From contig JACTUC010000002.1 in NCBI GenBank assembly GCA_015660995.1, positions 1 through 43,479 on the forward strand: a stretch of DNA of 43,479 nt. Reading direction: 5' to 3'. Source of the DNA: Candidatus Methanomethylicaceae archaeon (lineage in GTDB: Archaea > Thermoproteota > Methanomethylicia > Methanomethylicales > Methanomethylicaceae). Position 1 is the first letter of the stretch; each line of letters opens with the position of its first letter. The translations under genes were made by a program, and so were the position numbers. Positions 8,711 to 15,995 of the stretch are shown one piece after another. The notes under the pieces are model-generated. The model did not search any database, was not told the DNA's origin, and saw only the letters and a program-made list of their open reading frames with translations.

Positions 8711-9664
8711 TTGCCATCCCCGATTGTCGATGAATTCCTCTTGGGGGGAGACTTTGTCTCGGGAGAGGAGATCGCCAGAAAGGCAGGTATATCTAGGACT
8801 GCAATCTTCAAGCGCGTCCGCGCCATGAGGAAGGCGGGCTACGTGATAGAGGCCTCAAAGGGGCGGGGCTATAGGCTAGTACCAAGGTTTGATGGGTTGT
8901 TACCCCTGGAAATCAGGATGAGATCCCGATCAAGACAATTCGGTGCAAGCATTGTGGTAATGGACAGTGGCGACTCCACTCAGAACCACCTCAGGAGCCT
9001 TGCGCTCTCTGGAGCACCCGAGGGCACCGTAGTTGTCGCCTTGGAGCAGACTTCGGGGAAGGGAAGGATGGGGCGGAGCTGGTCCTCACCGAGGGGGGGT
9101 CTTTGGTTCAGCCTTCTGCTCAGGCCTTCGCTGCAGCTCAGGGACCTTCCAAAGCTTACCCTCCTCTTCGGCGTAGCCGTTGCAGAAGCAGTCGAGGAAC
9201 TGGGAGTCGATGTGTGCCTCAAATGGCCCAACGATCTCCTGGTAGGCGGGAAGAAGGTGTGTGGCATCCTCATGGAGACCTCCGCGGAGCTCGACAGGGT
9301 TGAGTACGTGCTGGTTGGCGTGGGCATCAACGCAAACTTCCTCACCACGTCGCTTCCCGAAGATGTCCGATCGAAATCCACGACGCTCTCAGAAGCTTTG
9401 GGGAAAAAAATTGACAGGTGCGGGCTAATCGCCAGGATATTAGAACTATCTGAAGAGCTCTATAGAGAGGCCCAAGAAGATGGCTTCGAGAACGTACTCA
9501 ACGCGTGGAGATCCAGATCATGCACTACAGGGCGCAATGTAACCGTAATGTCTTTTGGCAATGTGCTGAAAGGAACTGCAGTTGGCATCGATGAAGACGG
9601 CTCCCTCCTGCTTGAAACAGAGAGCGGTCGCGTACGGGTGTACTCCGGCGACGTCATCCTTTAG
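8711..9664 (+). CDS. birA: Biotin-protein ligase with N-terminal helix-turn-helix
   Basis: It activates biotin with ATP and attaches it to the carrier lysine. Residues about 1-60 form a winged helix (SGEEIARKAGISRTAIFKRV), so it may also act as a biotin-responsive repressor like E. coli BirA. The catalytic part has DSGDSTQN, the nucleotide loop TSGKGRMGRSW, CLKWPNDLLVGGKKVCGILM and GVGINAN. A small SH3-like C-terminal domain ends near GDVIL. The 317-residue length is normal for a bifunctional ligase. The start is TTG at 8711. Its position just after the carboxylase and CoA-transferase genes fits modification of the carrier at 5208-5639. A regulated operator has not been identified. Confidence 0.93.
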   Translation: MPSPIVDEFLLGGDFVSGEEIARKAGISRTAIFKRVRAMRKAGYVIEASKGRGYRLVPRFDGLLPLEIRMRSRSRQFGASIVVMDSGDSTQNHLRSLALSGAPEGTVVVALEQTSGKGRMGRSWSSPRGGLWFSLLLRPSLQLRDLPKLTLLFGVAVAEAVEELGVDVCLKWPNDLLVGGKKVCGILMETSAELDRVEYVLVGVGINANFLTTSLPEDVRSKSTTLSEALGKKIDRCGLIARILELSEELYREAQEDGFENVLNAWRSRSCTTGRNVTVMSFGNVLKGTAVGIDEDGSLLLETESGRVRVYSGDVIL

Positions 9665-9672
9665 CGTTGGGT

Positions 9673-10908
9673 CTAGCATTCCCTCTTCCCGCTGCCGCTA
9701 CTGATGTCAAGAAGCGAAAGCCGGTCCCTTATCTCCGCCTGCAGGTTCTCTGGCAGCCCCGGTAGACCTGGGTCGAGGAACCCTTTCACGAGCACCCCTA
9801 CGGCTTGGTCGGGTGCTATCCCCCTCGCCATAAGATAATAGAGCTCCTCCTCCTTCAGCTTGCCTATCGCTGCCTCGTGGGAGAGCTCGGTCTCCGAATG
9901 CTCGGCTATTAGCTCGGGTATCGCGGTTATGGTCGCCGTCGGGCATAGCATTAGGCCCCTACACTCAAGGTGACCTTTGGTGTCCTTGGCTTGCCCGAAC
10001 ATCTGGCCCCTGCTCCAGACCTTGGCGCTTCCGGTGGCAACGACCTTGAAGCTCGACTCGCCTGAAGTGCCCTCCTCCATCAGGTAGATCCTGTTCCCCT
10101 GGTCGACTATTGAATCCTTGCTGACATACATTATGGTGCTGAACTTCGCCTTCGCCTTCCTCCCCGTCAGGTATGCCGTCGGGTAGCTCTGGATGTCCCT
10201 TACGGGCTTGATGAGGATGTAGTTCGAGATGAACGTCCCTCCCTCCTCCACTATCGCTGCTGTCCTAGGCCTGATGTACGTCTCATCCGCCCAGCTGTGG
10301 ATCATGGTGAAGATCAGCGTTGCGTTCTTCTTGACATAGAACTCGCTGATCCCCAGGTGCGCTGCCTTCTTCGCCCTATTTCCAATGGTGCACCCTGTGA
10401 TTATGTTCAGCACCGATCCTTCTTCCGCGATGATTAAATTGTGCGGTGCTTGCAGCACGCCGTCAGTCTCTATGTAAAGGCATGCTTGGACAGGCTGCTC
10501 GATCTTCTCAAAAGGCGCCGACCTTATGAAGTACCCCTTTGTCTGCTTGAGCTCCGCCATGGCGGTATACTTGTCCTGCTCGACAGAAACCGCCTTCCAA
10601 TAGTAGTCCCTAAGCCACTCGTACTTGTCGAGCGCCACGTCGGTGGGCATGAGCTCGAGCCCCTTTATCTTCGAAGCTAGCTGGCTGAGCAGCACGGAGT
10701 GGTCCAGCTGGAAGTATGTCCCGCTCTTTATCTGGCTGACGTCAACCCCAACTTCGAGGCTCTTCTTCTTGACGTCATCCGCGATGGTGCCTGGCATGCT
10801 TCCTGGATCAACGAAATCGCTTAGATCGATGTCGTTCCCGAAAGTTGCCCTCTTCGTGATGGCCCCCATCGCCTTGGTTCTGAACTTCTCTCTCCAAGAG
10901 TTATCCAT
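9673..10908 (-). CDS. sufB: SufB/SufD-family iron-sulfur assembly scaffold
   Basis: SufB-type proteins form the scaffold on which Fe-S clusters are assembled, in complex with the SufC ATPase. The 411-residue protein has the beta-helix core (IIAEEGSVLNIITGC, NYILIKPVRDIQSYPTAYLT) and the conserved C-terminal segment HLECRGLMLCPTATITAIPE followed by SETELSHEAAIGKLKEEELY. Only one SufB/D-like gene is present, so the complex is probably a homodimeric SufB2C2 type, as in other archaea with the minimal system. Its ATG overlaps the end of sufC by 8 bases, indicating coupled translation. It ends 8 bases from the end of convergent birA. Confidence 0.92.
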   Translation of the reverse strand: MDNSWREKFRTKAMGAITKRATFGNDIDLSDFVDPGSMPGTIADDVKKKSLEVGVDVSQIKSGTYFQLDHSVLLSQLASKIKGLELMPTDVALDKYEWLRDYYWKAVSVEQDKYTAMAELKQTKGYFIRSAPFEKIEQPVQACLYIETDGVLQAPHNLIIAEEGSVLNIITGCTIGNRAKKAAHLGISEFYVKKNATLIFTMIHSWADETYIRPRTAAIVEEGGTFISNYILIKPVRDIQSYPTAYLTGRKAKAKFSTIMYVSKDSIVDQGNRIYLMEEGTSGESSFKVVATGSAKVWSRGQMFGQAKDTKGHLECRGLMLCPTATITAIPELIAEHSETELSHEAAIGKLKEEELYYLMARGIAPDQAVGVLVKGFLDPGLPGLPENLQAEIRDRLSLLDISSGSGKREC

Positions 10909-11656
10909 TTGCCGTCTCCTCCTTGATCAATTGATCGTAACCTATGCTCTCGATCCTCTCAACCAGATCATCGTAACTCCCGCTGATCACGACCCTGCCG
11001 CCTGACATCACGTGGACCTTGTTGGGCTTCAGGTACTCCAAGATGTACCTGTGGTGGGTTATTATTATGATGGAGCAGTCGTTGTTCTCGAAGTAGTCCT
11101 TTAGGCTATTCCCCACCACCTTGAGCGAGTCGATGTCCACGCCGCTGTCGGGTTCATCCAGTATCATGAGTTTTGGCCTCATGGCAAATATCTGGGCGAG
11201 CTCGGACCTCTTCCTCTCCCCCCCTGAGAAGCCGACGTTGACCTCTCTGGTGGCGTAGAGCGACGGGTCTAGGTCGACCCTCTCGAGCATCTTCTTAGCC
11301 AACTCGATGTCGTCCCCCGGCTTCGGAGTCCACGGGTTGACACCGCCTGCCAGCGATATGATGTCACCCAGCTTTATCCCTCTTATCGCGGGCGGAGCCT
11401 GGAACGCCAGCGCGATCCCGAGCCTTGCCCTTTCGTCTATGGTCTGGTAGGTGACATCCCTACCTTCGAATACAACCTCCCCCGACGTGACCTTGTACTG
11501 CGGGAACCCCATAAGTGTGAGCGCTAGCGTCGTCTTCCCAGAAGCATTGTGCCCCATCACTGCGATAATCTCCTTGTTACCGACGCTGAGGTCCACACCC
11601 TTCAGGAGCTCCTTCCCCTCAACACTCACATGCAGATCCTTGACTTCAAGTAACAT
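10901..11656 (-). CDS. sufC: SufC, ABC-type ATPase of Fe-S cluster assembly
   Basis: SufC powers conformational change of the SufB scaffold and is cytosolic despite its ABC-transporter fold. The 251-residue protein has the Walker A GHNASGKTT, a Q-loop region (LAFQAPPAI), the signature GFSGGERKRSELAQ, the Walker B LMILDEPDSGVD and the switch His in IIITHH. It opens MLLEVKDLHVSVEGKELLKG, typical of the family. It is the first gene of the sufC-sufB unit. No SufS or SufU is adjacent, so the sulfur donor is unknown. Confidence 0.94.
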   Translation of the reverse strand: MLLEVKDLHVSVEGKELLKGVDLSVGNKEIIAVMGHNASGKTTLALTLMGFPQYKVTSGEVVFEGRDVTYQTIDERARLGIALAFQAPPAIRGIKLGDIISLAGGVNPWTPKPGDDIELAKKMLERVDLDPSLYATREVNVGFSGGERKRSELAQIFAMRPKLMILDEPDSGVDIDSLKVVGNSLKDYFENNDCSIIIITHHRYILEYLKPNKVHVMSGGRVVISGSYDDLVERIESIGYDQLIKEETANG

Positions 11657-11955
11657 TCAGAGCAACTCCATTGCCATTCTATAACAATAACTCATGCAAA
11701 ATGTTATATTTTTTCCTACCGGAGACTATAGAAAGTAATAGATTTTTAATCCCAAACCCAAATTAATTATTACCTCTCTCAATCATACACACCGTGCGCA
11801 AACATTCTAGATTATCAACTTCTATTGACTTTATGGAGTTAAAACGTTCTAATGAATTTCAATTTCCACATACACTGAGCGCTCTTCGGTCGCCTATTCG
11901 GCCTTGATTTAAAACCACACCCGCTTTACTATTAACAAAAATGTGGCGATAAAAC
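11657..11955. other. Divergent intergenic region between sufC and pilin gene
   Basis: About 300 bases, AT-rich, with no recognisable gene. It should hold the sufC promoter on the reverse strand (AT-rich TATA candidates around 11690-11770) and the pilin promoter at 11924-11934. I found no clear operator. Confidence 0.5.
11924..11934 (+). promoter_or_regulatory. TATA box of the pilin gene
   Basis: CTTTACTATTA is centred about 27 bases before the ATG at 11956. The message would therefore be leaderless or nearly so, consistent with no ribosome site before the ATG. Confidence 0.45.
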
Positions 11956-12405
11956 ATGAGAGCCATTAGTCTGAAAAGAAACAAGAAAGGTGTCTCTCCA
12001 ATTATCGCCACACTGCTACTCATCGTTATCGCAGTCGCTGCAGCAGTCGTAACATACGCTTTCGTCACAGGCTTCATCGGGACAGCAACTGCACAGTCCC
12101 ATCTGCAAGGAACAATGATCATCGATTATGGAAACATAACTAGCGCTACAAATATCATAGTTTATGCAAGAAATACCGGAACTAACCCGGAGATTCTAGG
12201 CACAGCATATGTAGATAATACTCTCATACCAACTGCTACTGTTACTTATGGTGGAGTCGTCGCTCCTGTTACATTAGCTCCCGGTGCTGTCGTCATAGTG
12301 AGCATTACTAGCGCCAGCGCCGTATGGGATGATGGTATATCGCACCTAGTGAGAATTGTTGCCAATGACGGAACACCCGTTGTATATGGCATGCATACTG
12401 GGTAG
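11956..12405 (+). CDS. Archaeal type IV pilin / archaellin-like protein
   Basis: This 149-residue secreted filament subunit begins with a class III signal peptide. A basic leader (KRNKKG) is followed by the predicted PibD/FlaK cleavage after Gly12, then VSPIIATLLLIVIAVAAAVV, the hydrophobic helix that packs in the pilus core. The remainder (about residues 43-149) is Thr/Val/Ala-rich beta structure typical of pilin heads. No prepilin peptidase, secretion ATPase or membrane platform gene is nearby, so it would rely on machinery elsewhere. Whether it is an adhesion pilin or another pilin-like subunit cannot be told. Confidence 0.85.
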   Translation: MRAISLKRNKKGVSPIIATLLLIVIAVAAAVVTYAFVTGFIGTATAQSHLQGTMIIDYGNITSATNIIVYARNTGTNPEILGTAYVDNTLIPTATVTYGGVVAPVTLAPGAVVIVSITSASAVWDDGISHLVRIVANDGTPVVYGMHTG

Positions 12406-12548
12406 ATCTCACATCCTGGCAATTCTTAGAATTCATCATTCATCCTAATTGAGTTAGTTAGCGAACAACAATACCTCTTAATTGATCATGGTCGCGATAG
12501 TCTATTTATTACTTAATTCTTTAGACCGTGCAATATTTCTTAGAATAT

Positions 12549-12560
12549 TTTTTATAGTAT
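12549..12560 (+). promoter_or_regulatory. TATA box of the small membrane-protein gene
   Basis: TTTTTATAGTAT predicts transcription from about 12581. This is downstream of the longest possible start at 12482, so the frame upstream of ATG 12596 is probably not translated. Confidence 0.4.
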
Positions 12561-12595
12561 CTCCAGCTAATCATAAAACACCTGGCGTGTTTAAG

Positions 12596-12826
12596 ATGCC
12601 CGTCTCTGAGTCAGTCATGAAATTCTTTGCCTATTTCGCGATCTGCGCATTCGGAACCATTGTTCTGGTGATTGCTTTAGTCACCTACCAGAACCAAGGG
12701 TTGGATACCTCAGCGATTAACATTGGCCTGGCATTCTTCGTGCTACTGGATGTCATCTTTTTTGCTGCTCTAGCAGCTGCGCTTAAGGGTTGGATTGGCG
12801 GCAAATCTCAAACAGAAGAACCCTAG
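12596..12826 (+). CDS. Small two-helix membrane protein of unknown function
   Basis: The 76-residue product has two hydrophobic stretches. One is about residues 7-30 (FFAYFAICAFGTIVLVIALV) and the other about residues 42-62 (IGLAFFVLLDVIFFAALAAA). A polar linker joins them and an acidic/Gln tail follows. I recognise no family. The ATG at 12596 was chosen because the TATA candidate lies just upstream; the frame is open to 12482. It follows the pilin gene by 190 bases with its own promoter, so a link to pili is possible but unsupported. Confidence 0.55.
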   Translation: MPVSESVMKFFAYFAICAFGTIVLVIALVTYQNQGLDTSAINIGLAFFVLLDVIFFAALAAALKGWIGGKSQTEEP

Positions 12827-13028
12827 CAGAGCTGTCAGAATTGACGCCTTTTGATGAACCTTTTTTTTCCACGTTGTTCTTGGACTCCATGTTGCAATTT
12901 CATTCATTAGAAACTTGGCAAGAAGCTAGGGAGTGCAAACCATAAGCGGAAACAACTAATAGTGCGCTCCCGTTGTATTAGTTATATTTTTTTGCCCGTT
13001 AACGCCACTATTCATCTCGGTGATTTGA

Positions 13029-13712
13029 TTGAGGGTTGCCATCTTATACTCTGGTGGGAAGGACAGCACGCTCTCGGCTTACCGCATCCTGAGGGCGGGC
13101 CACGTGATAGTTGCCCTCATCTCCGTGATCTCGCACCGCAATGACTCATGGATGTTCCACATCCCAAATGTGGAGCTTACAAAGGTCCAGGCGGAGTGCA
13201 TGGGGATCCGGTGGGAGAGGGTGGAAGTGTCAGGTGAAAAAGAGGTTGAGGTCCAAGAGCTGCAATCAGCCATATCCCTCATGAAGGGGAGGCTAGGGAT
13301 AGAGGCGCTAGGTACGGGGGCAATCGCCAGCAGGTACCAGAAGGATAGGGTGGGCAGCATCTGCAGATCGCTGGGTCTCGGCGAGCTCTCGCCTCTCTGG
13401 GGATCACCTGAGGATGCGCTGCTGAGGGAACTGCTCGATCTCCGCTTCGAGATCTATTTCACCTCCGTCTCTGCCGAGGGATTGGGTAGGGACTGGCTCG
13501 GGAGCAAGCTCGGCGAATCAAGAATGGCTTCGCTCCTGATGCTCAAGAGAAAATATGGCATAAATGCATCTGGAGAGGGCGGCGAGTACGAGACCTTCGT
13601 CTGCGACTCCCCCCTGTTCAAGAGAAGGATAAAGGTACTGGAAAGCGAGACCATCTGGCATCATAATTCGGGCACTTGGGAAATAAAGAAGTTCGATACG
13701 GTTGAGAAGTGA
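13029..13712 (+). CDS. dph6: Diphthine--ammonia ligase (Dph6 / ATPBD4 family)
   Basis: Dph6 carries out the ATP-dependent amidation that ends diphthamide synthesis on the histidine of elongation factor 2. The 227-residue protein starts MRVAILYSGGKDSTLSAYR, with the PP-loop SGGKDS used by N-type ATP pyrophosphatases. It contains GTGAIASRYQKDR, LGLGELSPLWG and the C-terminal GEGGEYETFVCDSPLF, all family hallmarks. The start is TTG at 13029, with a GGTGAT ribosome site a few bases upstream. No other diphthamide gene lies in the window. Confidence 0.9.
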   Translation: MRVAILYSGGKDSTLSAYRILRAGHVIVALISVISHRNDSWMFHIPNVELTKVQAECMGIRWERVEVSGEKEVEVQELQSAISLMKGRLGIEALGTGAIASRYQKDRVGSICRSLGLGELSPLWGSPEDALLRELLDLRFEIYFTSVSAEGLGRDWLGSKLGESRMASLLMLKRKYGINASGEGGEYETFVCDSPLFKRRIKVLESETIWHHNSGTWEIKKFDTVEK

Positions 13713-13802
13713 TGCCGTGGCGTCTCCACAGCGAAGAAAACTAAACTGGATAGCTTTTTATTCTCAGTAGCATCTAAAATAGCGGATCAGGGAGGGGTCT
13801 AT

Positions 13803-15407
13803 TTGACAAAGTACATCTTTGTTACCGGCGGCGTTTTGAGTAGCGTGGGCAAGGGAATCCTGACGTCCTCTGTCGGGAAGATGCTGCAGGTCAGGGGGTA
13901 CTCTGTCTCCGTCGTGAAGATAGATCCCTACGTCAACGTCGACGCCGGAACCATGAACCCCTACATGCACGGCGAGGTCTTTGTCACCGAGGACGGCGGC
14001 GAGACTGACCTGGACCTCGGCCATTACGAGAGGTTCCTTGACACTAACATTCCGAAGTTCAACAACATAACCACTGGCCAGATCTACGCGTCCGTAATCG
14101 AGAAGGAGCGTAAGGGTGACTACCTGGGCAGATGCGTCCAGATAATACCGCAGATCACTGACGAGATAAAGGACCGCATTACGACCGCAGCCAAGATGGC
14201 GGGAACAGACATCCTCCTCGTTGAGATCGGCGGGACTGTTGGCGACATAGAAGGCCTCCCCTTCACGGAGGCTGCCAGGCAGCTGCGCTTGGAGGAGGGC
14301 TACGAGAACACACTCTTCATACACCTAGCGCTTGTCCCCATCCTCGACGTGACGAAGGAGCAGAAGAGCAAGCCCTTCCAGCACAGCGTGCAGGAACTGA
14401 GGAGGATCGGGGTCCAGCCCGACGTCCTCGTAGGGAGGTGCCGCGTCCCCATGGAGGACAGCATCAAGAAGAAGATCTCCCTCTTCGGGAGCGTGCCTCT
14501 TGACTGCGTCTTCTCTTCCTACGACGCCGAGAGCATCTACCAGGTGCCGCTGGAGCTGGACAAGCAGGGCATGGGCGAATGCATCACAAGGCGGCTTGCG
14601 CTTTACAACTCCAAAGCCGACTGGTCGTCGTGGATACCAATAGCCGAGTCGTTCAAGAAGCACTCGAAGGTGCTCAAGATTGGTATGTGCGGAAAATATA
14701 CGAAGCTCTCCGACTCCTATGTCAGCATAACTGAGGCCCTCCGCCACGCCGCCGCAAAGCTTGGGGTCCAGGTATCCATTGAGTGGATCGAGACCACAAA
14801 GTATGAGGAGAACCCTTCGGAGGTCCGGGAGATGGACCAGTACCATGGCATCATGGTCCTGCCGGGCTTCGGAGCGAGGGGAACCGAGGGCAAGATACGC
14901 GCTATAAGCTTTGCACGGGAGAACAAAAAACCCTTCCTCGGCATCTGCTTCGGGTTCCAGCTGGCAGTTGTAGAGTTCACACGCAACGTCCTAGGGCATG
15001 CCACTGCAGACACCACAGAGGTGAACCCCGGAACAGCCTACCCTGTAATCGATTTCCTGCCTGAGCAGAAGGCCATTTCGCATCTTGGTGGGACCATGCG
15101 TCTTGGAGCCTACAAGATACTGCTTGAGCCCGGGACGCTTGCTCACACACTCTACGGGACTTCCGAGATCTACGAGAGGCATCGCCATAGGTACGAGGTC
15201 AATCCGAATTACTGGAAGGAGTTGGAGGCTGCCGGGCTGAAACTGAGCGGCTGGTCAGCGGACAAGAAGAGGGTCGAGTTCATTGAACTGCCATCCCACC
15301 CGTTCTTCCTAGGGACACAGGCTCACCCGGAATTCAAGTCAAGGCCTGGAAGGCCATCACCGCCCTACTACGGGTTTGTTGAGGCATGCATGAAATCTTC
15401 CAGCTAG
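13803..15407 (+). CDS. pyrG: CTP synthase
   Basis: It makes CTP from UTP, ATP and glutamine. The N-terminal amidoligase domain (about 1-270) begins [20 protein letters not shown] and includes [20 protein letters not shown] and [15 protein letters not shown]. The class I glutamine amidotransferase domain (about 290-534) has the nucleophile Cys382 in [11 protein letters not shown] and the C-terminal His/Glu in AHPEFKSRP. Also present is HRHRYEVN. The length of 534 is normal. The start is TTG at 13803 with a GGAGGGG ribosome site. It ends facing the regulator at 15507-15812. Confidence 0.96.
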   Translation: MTKYIFVTGGVLSSVGKGILTSSVGKMLQVRGYSVSVVKIDPYVNVDAGTMNPYMHGEVFVTEDGGETDLDLGHYERFLDTNIPKFNNITTGQIYASVIEKERKGDYLGRCVQIIPQITDEIKDRITTAAKMAGTDILLVEIGGTVGDIEGLPFTEAARQLRLEEGYENTLFIHLALVPILDVTKEQKSKPFQHSVQELRRIGVQPDVLVGRCRVPMEDSIKKKISLFGSVPLDCVFSSYDAESIYQVPLELDKQGMGECITRRLALYNSKADWSSWIPIAESFKKHSKVLKIGMCGKYTKLSDSYVSITEALRHAAAKLGVQVSIEWIETTKYEENPSEVREMDQYHGIMVLPGFGARGTEGKIRAISFARENKKPFLGICFGFQLAVVEFTRNVLGHATADTTEVNPGTAYPVIDFLPEQKAISHLGGTMRLGAYKILLEPGTLAHTLYGTSEIYERHRHRYEVNPNYWKELEAAGLKLSGWSADKKRVEFIELPSHPFFLGTQAHPEFKSRPGRPSPPYYGFVEACMKSSS

Positions 15408-15434
15408 CCTTAGCGTTTTTAAAAAATGCGCGCA

Positions 15435-15457
15435 AAGGGGTTCAAAACCAACCCCTT
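15435..15457. terminator. Hairpin between convergent genes
   Basis: AAGGGGTT and AACCCCTT form a perfect 8-pair stem with the 7-base loop CAAAACC. It lies 28 bases after the pyrG stop and 50 bases after the regulator's stop on the other strand. No T-run follows it on the plus strand. On the minus strand it is followed at some distance by a T-rich stretch. It is a plausible shared terminator or processing site. Confidence 0.45.
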
Positions 15458-15506
15458 CTGAACGTCAACAAAAATCAAAGTAGAGTTTGGGCTAGACTAG
15501 ATCAGA

Positions 15507-15812
15507 CTAGACCAAAATCAGCCTTACTTCCCTGACGTTAGTGCTGCAGACCTTCTTTACTCCCCTTACGCCTGGCTTGTACGATGTCTTTACCAAGCCT
15601 GCCTCTTCCAGAATCCGCATCTGAGCACTCGCGTTGGCCTTGCTCTGCTTGATAAGCTCGGCCACCTCCTGCATATCCACATCCTTCTCCTTGATGAAGT
15701 TCAGGATCTGGATCCTTGTCTGCGAGGAAAGCGCCATAGCAACCTTCGCTACATCTTCCCCTTTTACTGTAAGAACTCCTTCATCCGCACCAATGGGTTT
15801 GTCGCTCATCAT
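15507..15812 (-). CDS. ArsR-like winged-helix transcription regulator
   Basis: The 101-residue protein carries one helix-turn-helix domain. The DNA-binding helices are SSQTRIQILNFIKE and MQEVAELIKQSKANASAQMR, followed by a wing around GLVKTSYKPGVRGVKKVC. There is no clear ArsR metal-binding ELCVCDL motif, and the Cys near the C-terminus is isolated, so a metal ligand is not supported. An ATG pair at the start follows a GGTGATC ribosome site. The 5' region shared with the divergent DUF460 gene is very AT-rich. The target is unknown. Confidence 0.8.
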   Translation of the reverse strand: MMSDKPIGADEGVLTVKGEDVAKVAMALSSQTRIQILNFIKEKDVDMQEVAELIKQSKANASAQMRILEEAGLVKTSYKPGVRGVKKVCSTNVREVRLILV

Positions 15813-15970
15813 AGATCACCTATCATTTTATTTTGCAAACAAACTAATATTTTTTATACATTTAAGCTTTTCGTTCCAATTATTGTTTATCTGTTTAACT
15901 ATTAAATTGCAACAGAAGCTAATCTTAAAAAGACATTAGTTATAAGTTTGACAAGCATTATTTAATGCAA

Positions 15971-15978
15971 TATATAAA
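15971..15978 (+). promoter_or_regulatory. TATA box upstream of the DUF460 gene
   Basis: TATATAAA predicts a transcript start near 15996-16002. It makes ATG 15996 nearly leaderless, or ATG 16023 the start with a leader of about 20 bases. A second TATATATAAA lies at 16001-16010. Confidence 0.45.
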
Positions 15979-15995
15979 CCTTTAGCTGATTGCCC

